In this document: piece after piece, positions 63,994 to 64,000 of the stretch
How the letters are laid out: each line of letters opens with the position of its first letter
How positions within the stretch are numbered: position 1 is the stretch's first letter
NCBI RefSeq assembly: GCF_017921835.1
Contig: NZ_JAGEMN010000001.1
Span: 1,047,874 to 1,111,873, forward strand
DNA: 64,000 bases
Direction of reading: 5' to 3'
Source: Sporosarcina sp. 6E9
Lineage (GTDB): Bacteria > Bacillota > Bacilli > Bacillales_A > Planococcaceae
The notes under the pieces: generated by a model
Told to the model about the DNA's origin: nothing
The model's input: only the letters and a program-made list of their open reading frames with translations
The model's database searches: none
Translations under genes and position numbers: made by a program

Positions 63994-64000
63994 TTCTACC

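Noticed and set aside
1-64000. rRNA or tRNA genes
   Set aside because: No conserved rRNA stretch or tRNA cloverleaf with a TTCGA-type arm was noticed on either strand.

Overview
The window looks like part of a large conjugative plasmid (or a plasmid-like integrative element) from a low-GC, spore-forming member of Bacillales, probably near Sporosarcina or other Planococcaceae. Support for this: Bacillus-type ribosome binding sites with frequent TTG and GTG starts, a SpoIIP-like protein, a Bacillus-type system II cytochrome c maturation set (ResA, ResB, ResC, CcdA), a copy of a repeat common in Bacillales, a ParM/ParR partition pair and a Gram-positive type IV secretion cluster. No rRNA, tRNA or CRISPR array was seen.

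Region 1 (1-16.3 kb) is copper and extracytoplasmic redox cargo. It holds a multicopper oxidase cut by the window edge, two cupredoxin-type proteins, the copper exporter CopA, the chaperone CopZ and the repressor CsoR with candidate operators. It also holds TlpA/ResA-like thioredoxins, ResB-ResC, and a five-gene operon of histidine kinase, response regulator, BNR-type lipoprotein, DsbD/TauE-like membrane protein and CcdA. resA is broken by a frameshift at a T7 run.

Region 2 (16.3-29 kb) is an accessory and defence island. It holds a serine resolvase with a three-subsite res region, a Bacillales repeat element and an IS21 transposase stub. Next comes a tight four-gene operon built around a MORC-like GHKL ATPase, then an HNH endonuclease, an NgoFVII-type PLD endonuclease, a PD-(D/E)XK-type protein and a cytosine-C5 methyltransferase. 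About 1.5 kb of decayed sequence follows.

Region 3 (29-36 kb) is a DNA-metabolism block resembling the leading region of conjugative plasmids: RadC, a Cas4-like nuclease, SSB, a zinc-finger primase-like protein and a RecT-family annealing protein. Two diverged copies of a roughly 235-nt structured leader, each ending in an intrinsic terminator, lie in front of its gene groups.

Region 4 (36-58 kb) is the conjugation machine, all on the minus strand: VirD4/TraG coupling ATPase, two winged-helix Replic_Relax-like proteins, an S1 RNA-binding protein, a RusA-like resolvase, a lysozyme-like/M23 wall hydrolase, a VirB6/TrbL-like channel protein, the VirB4 ATPase, TcpE, TcpD and TcpC-like proteins, small accessory proteins, and ParM/ParR. 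Strong terminator hairpins occur inside this operon, as does an array of AACGTCNGACGTT palindromes. No classical relaxase was recognised.

Region 5 (58-64 kb) holds a lipoprotein, an AT-rich 1-kb non-coding stretch with direct repeats and a family of GGTGTCGA hairpins (possible replication or control site), a RepL-like winged-helix protein, RecD2 and a NusG-like protein with a large insertion. The NusG-like protein, the duplicated terminator-bearing leaders and the intra-operon terminators together suggest a dedicated processive antitermination circuit; this is inference.
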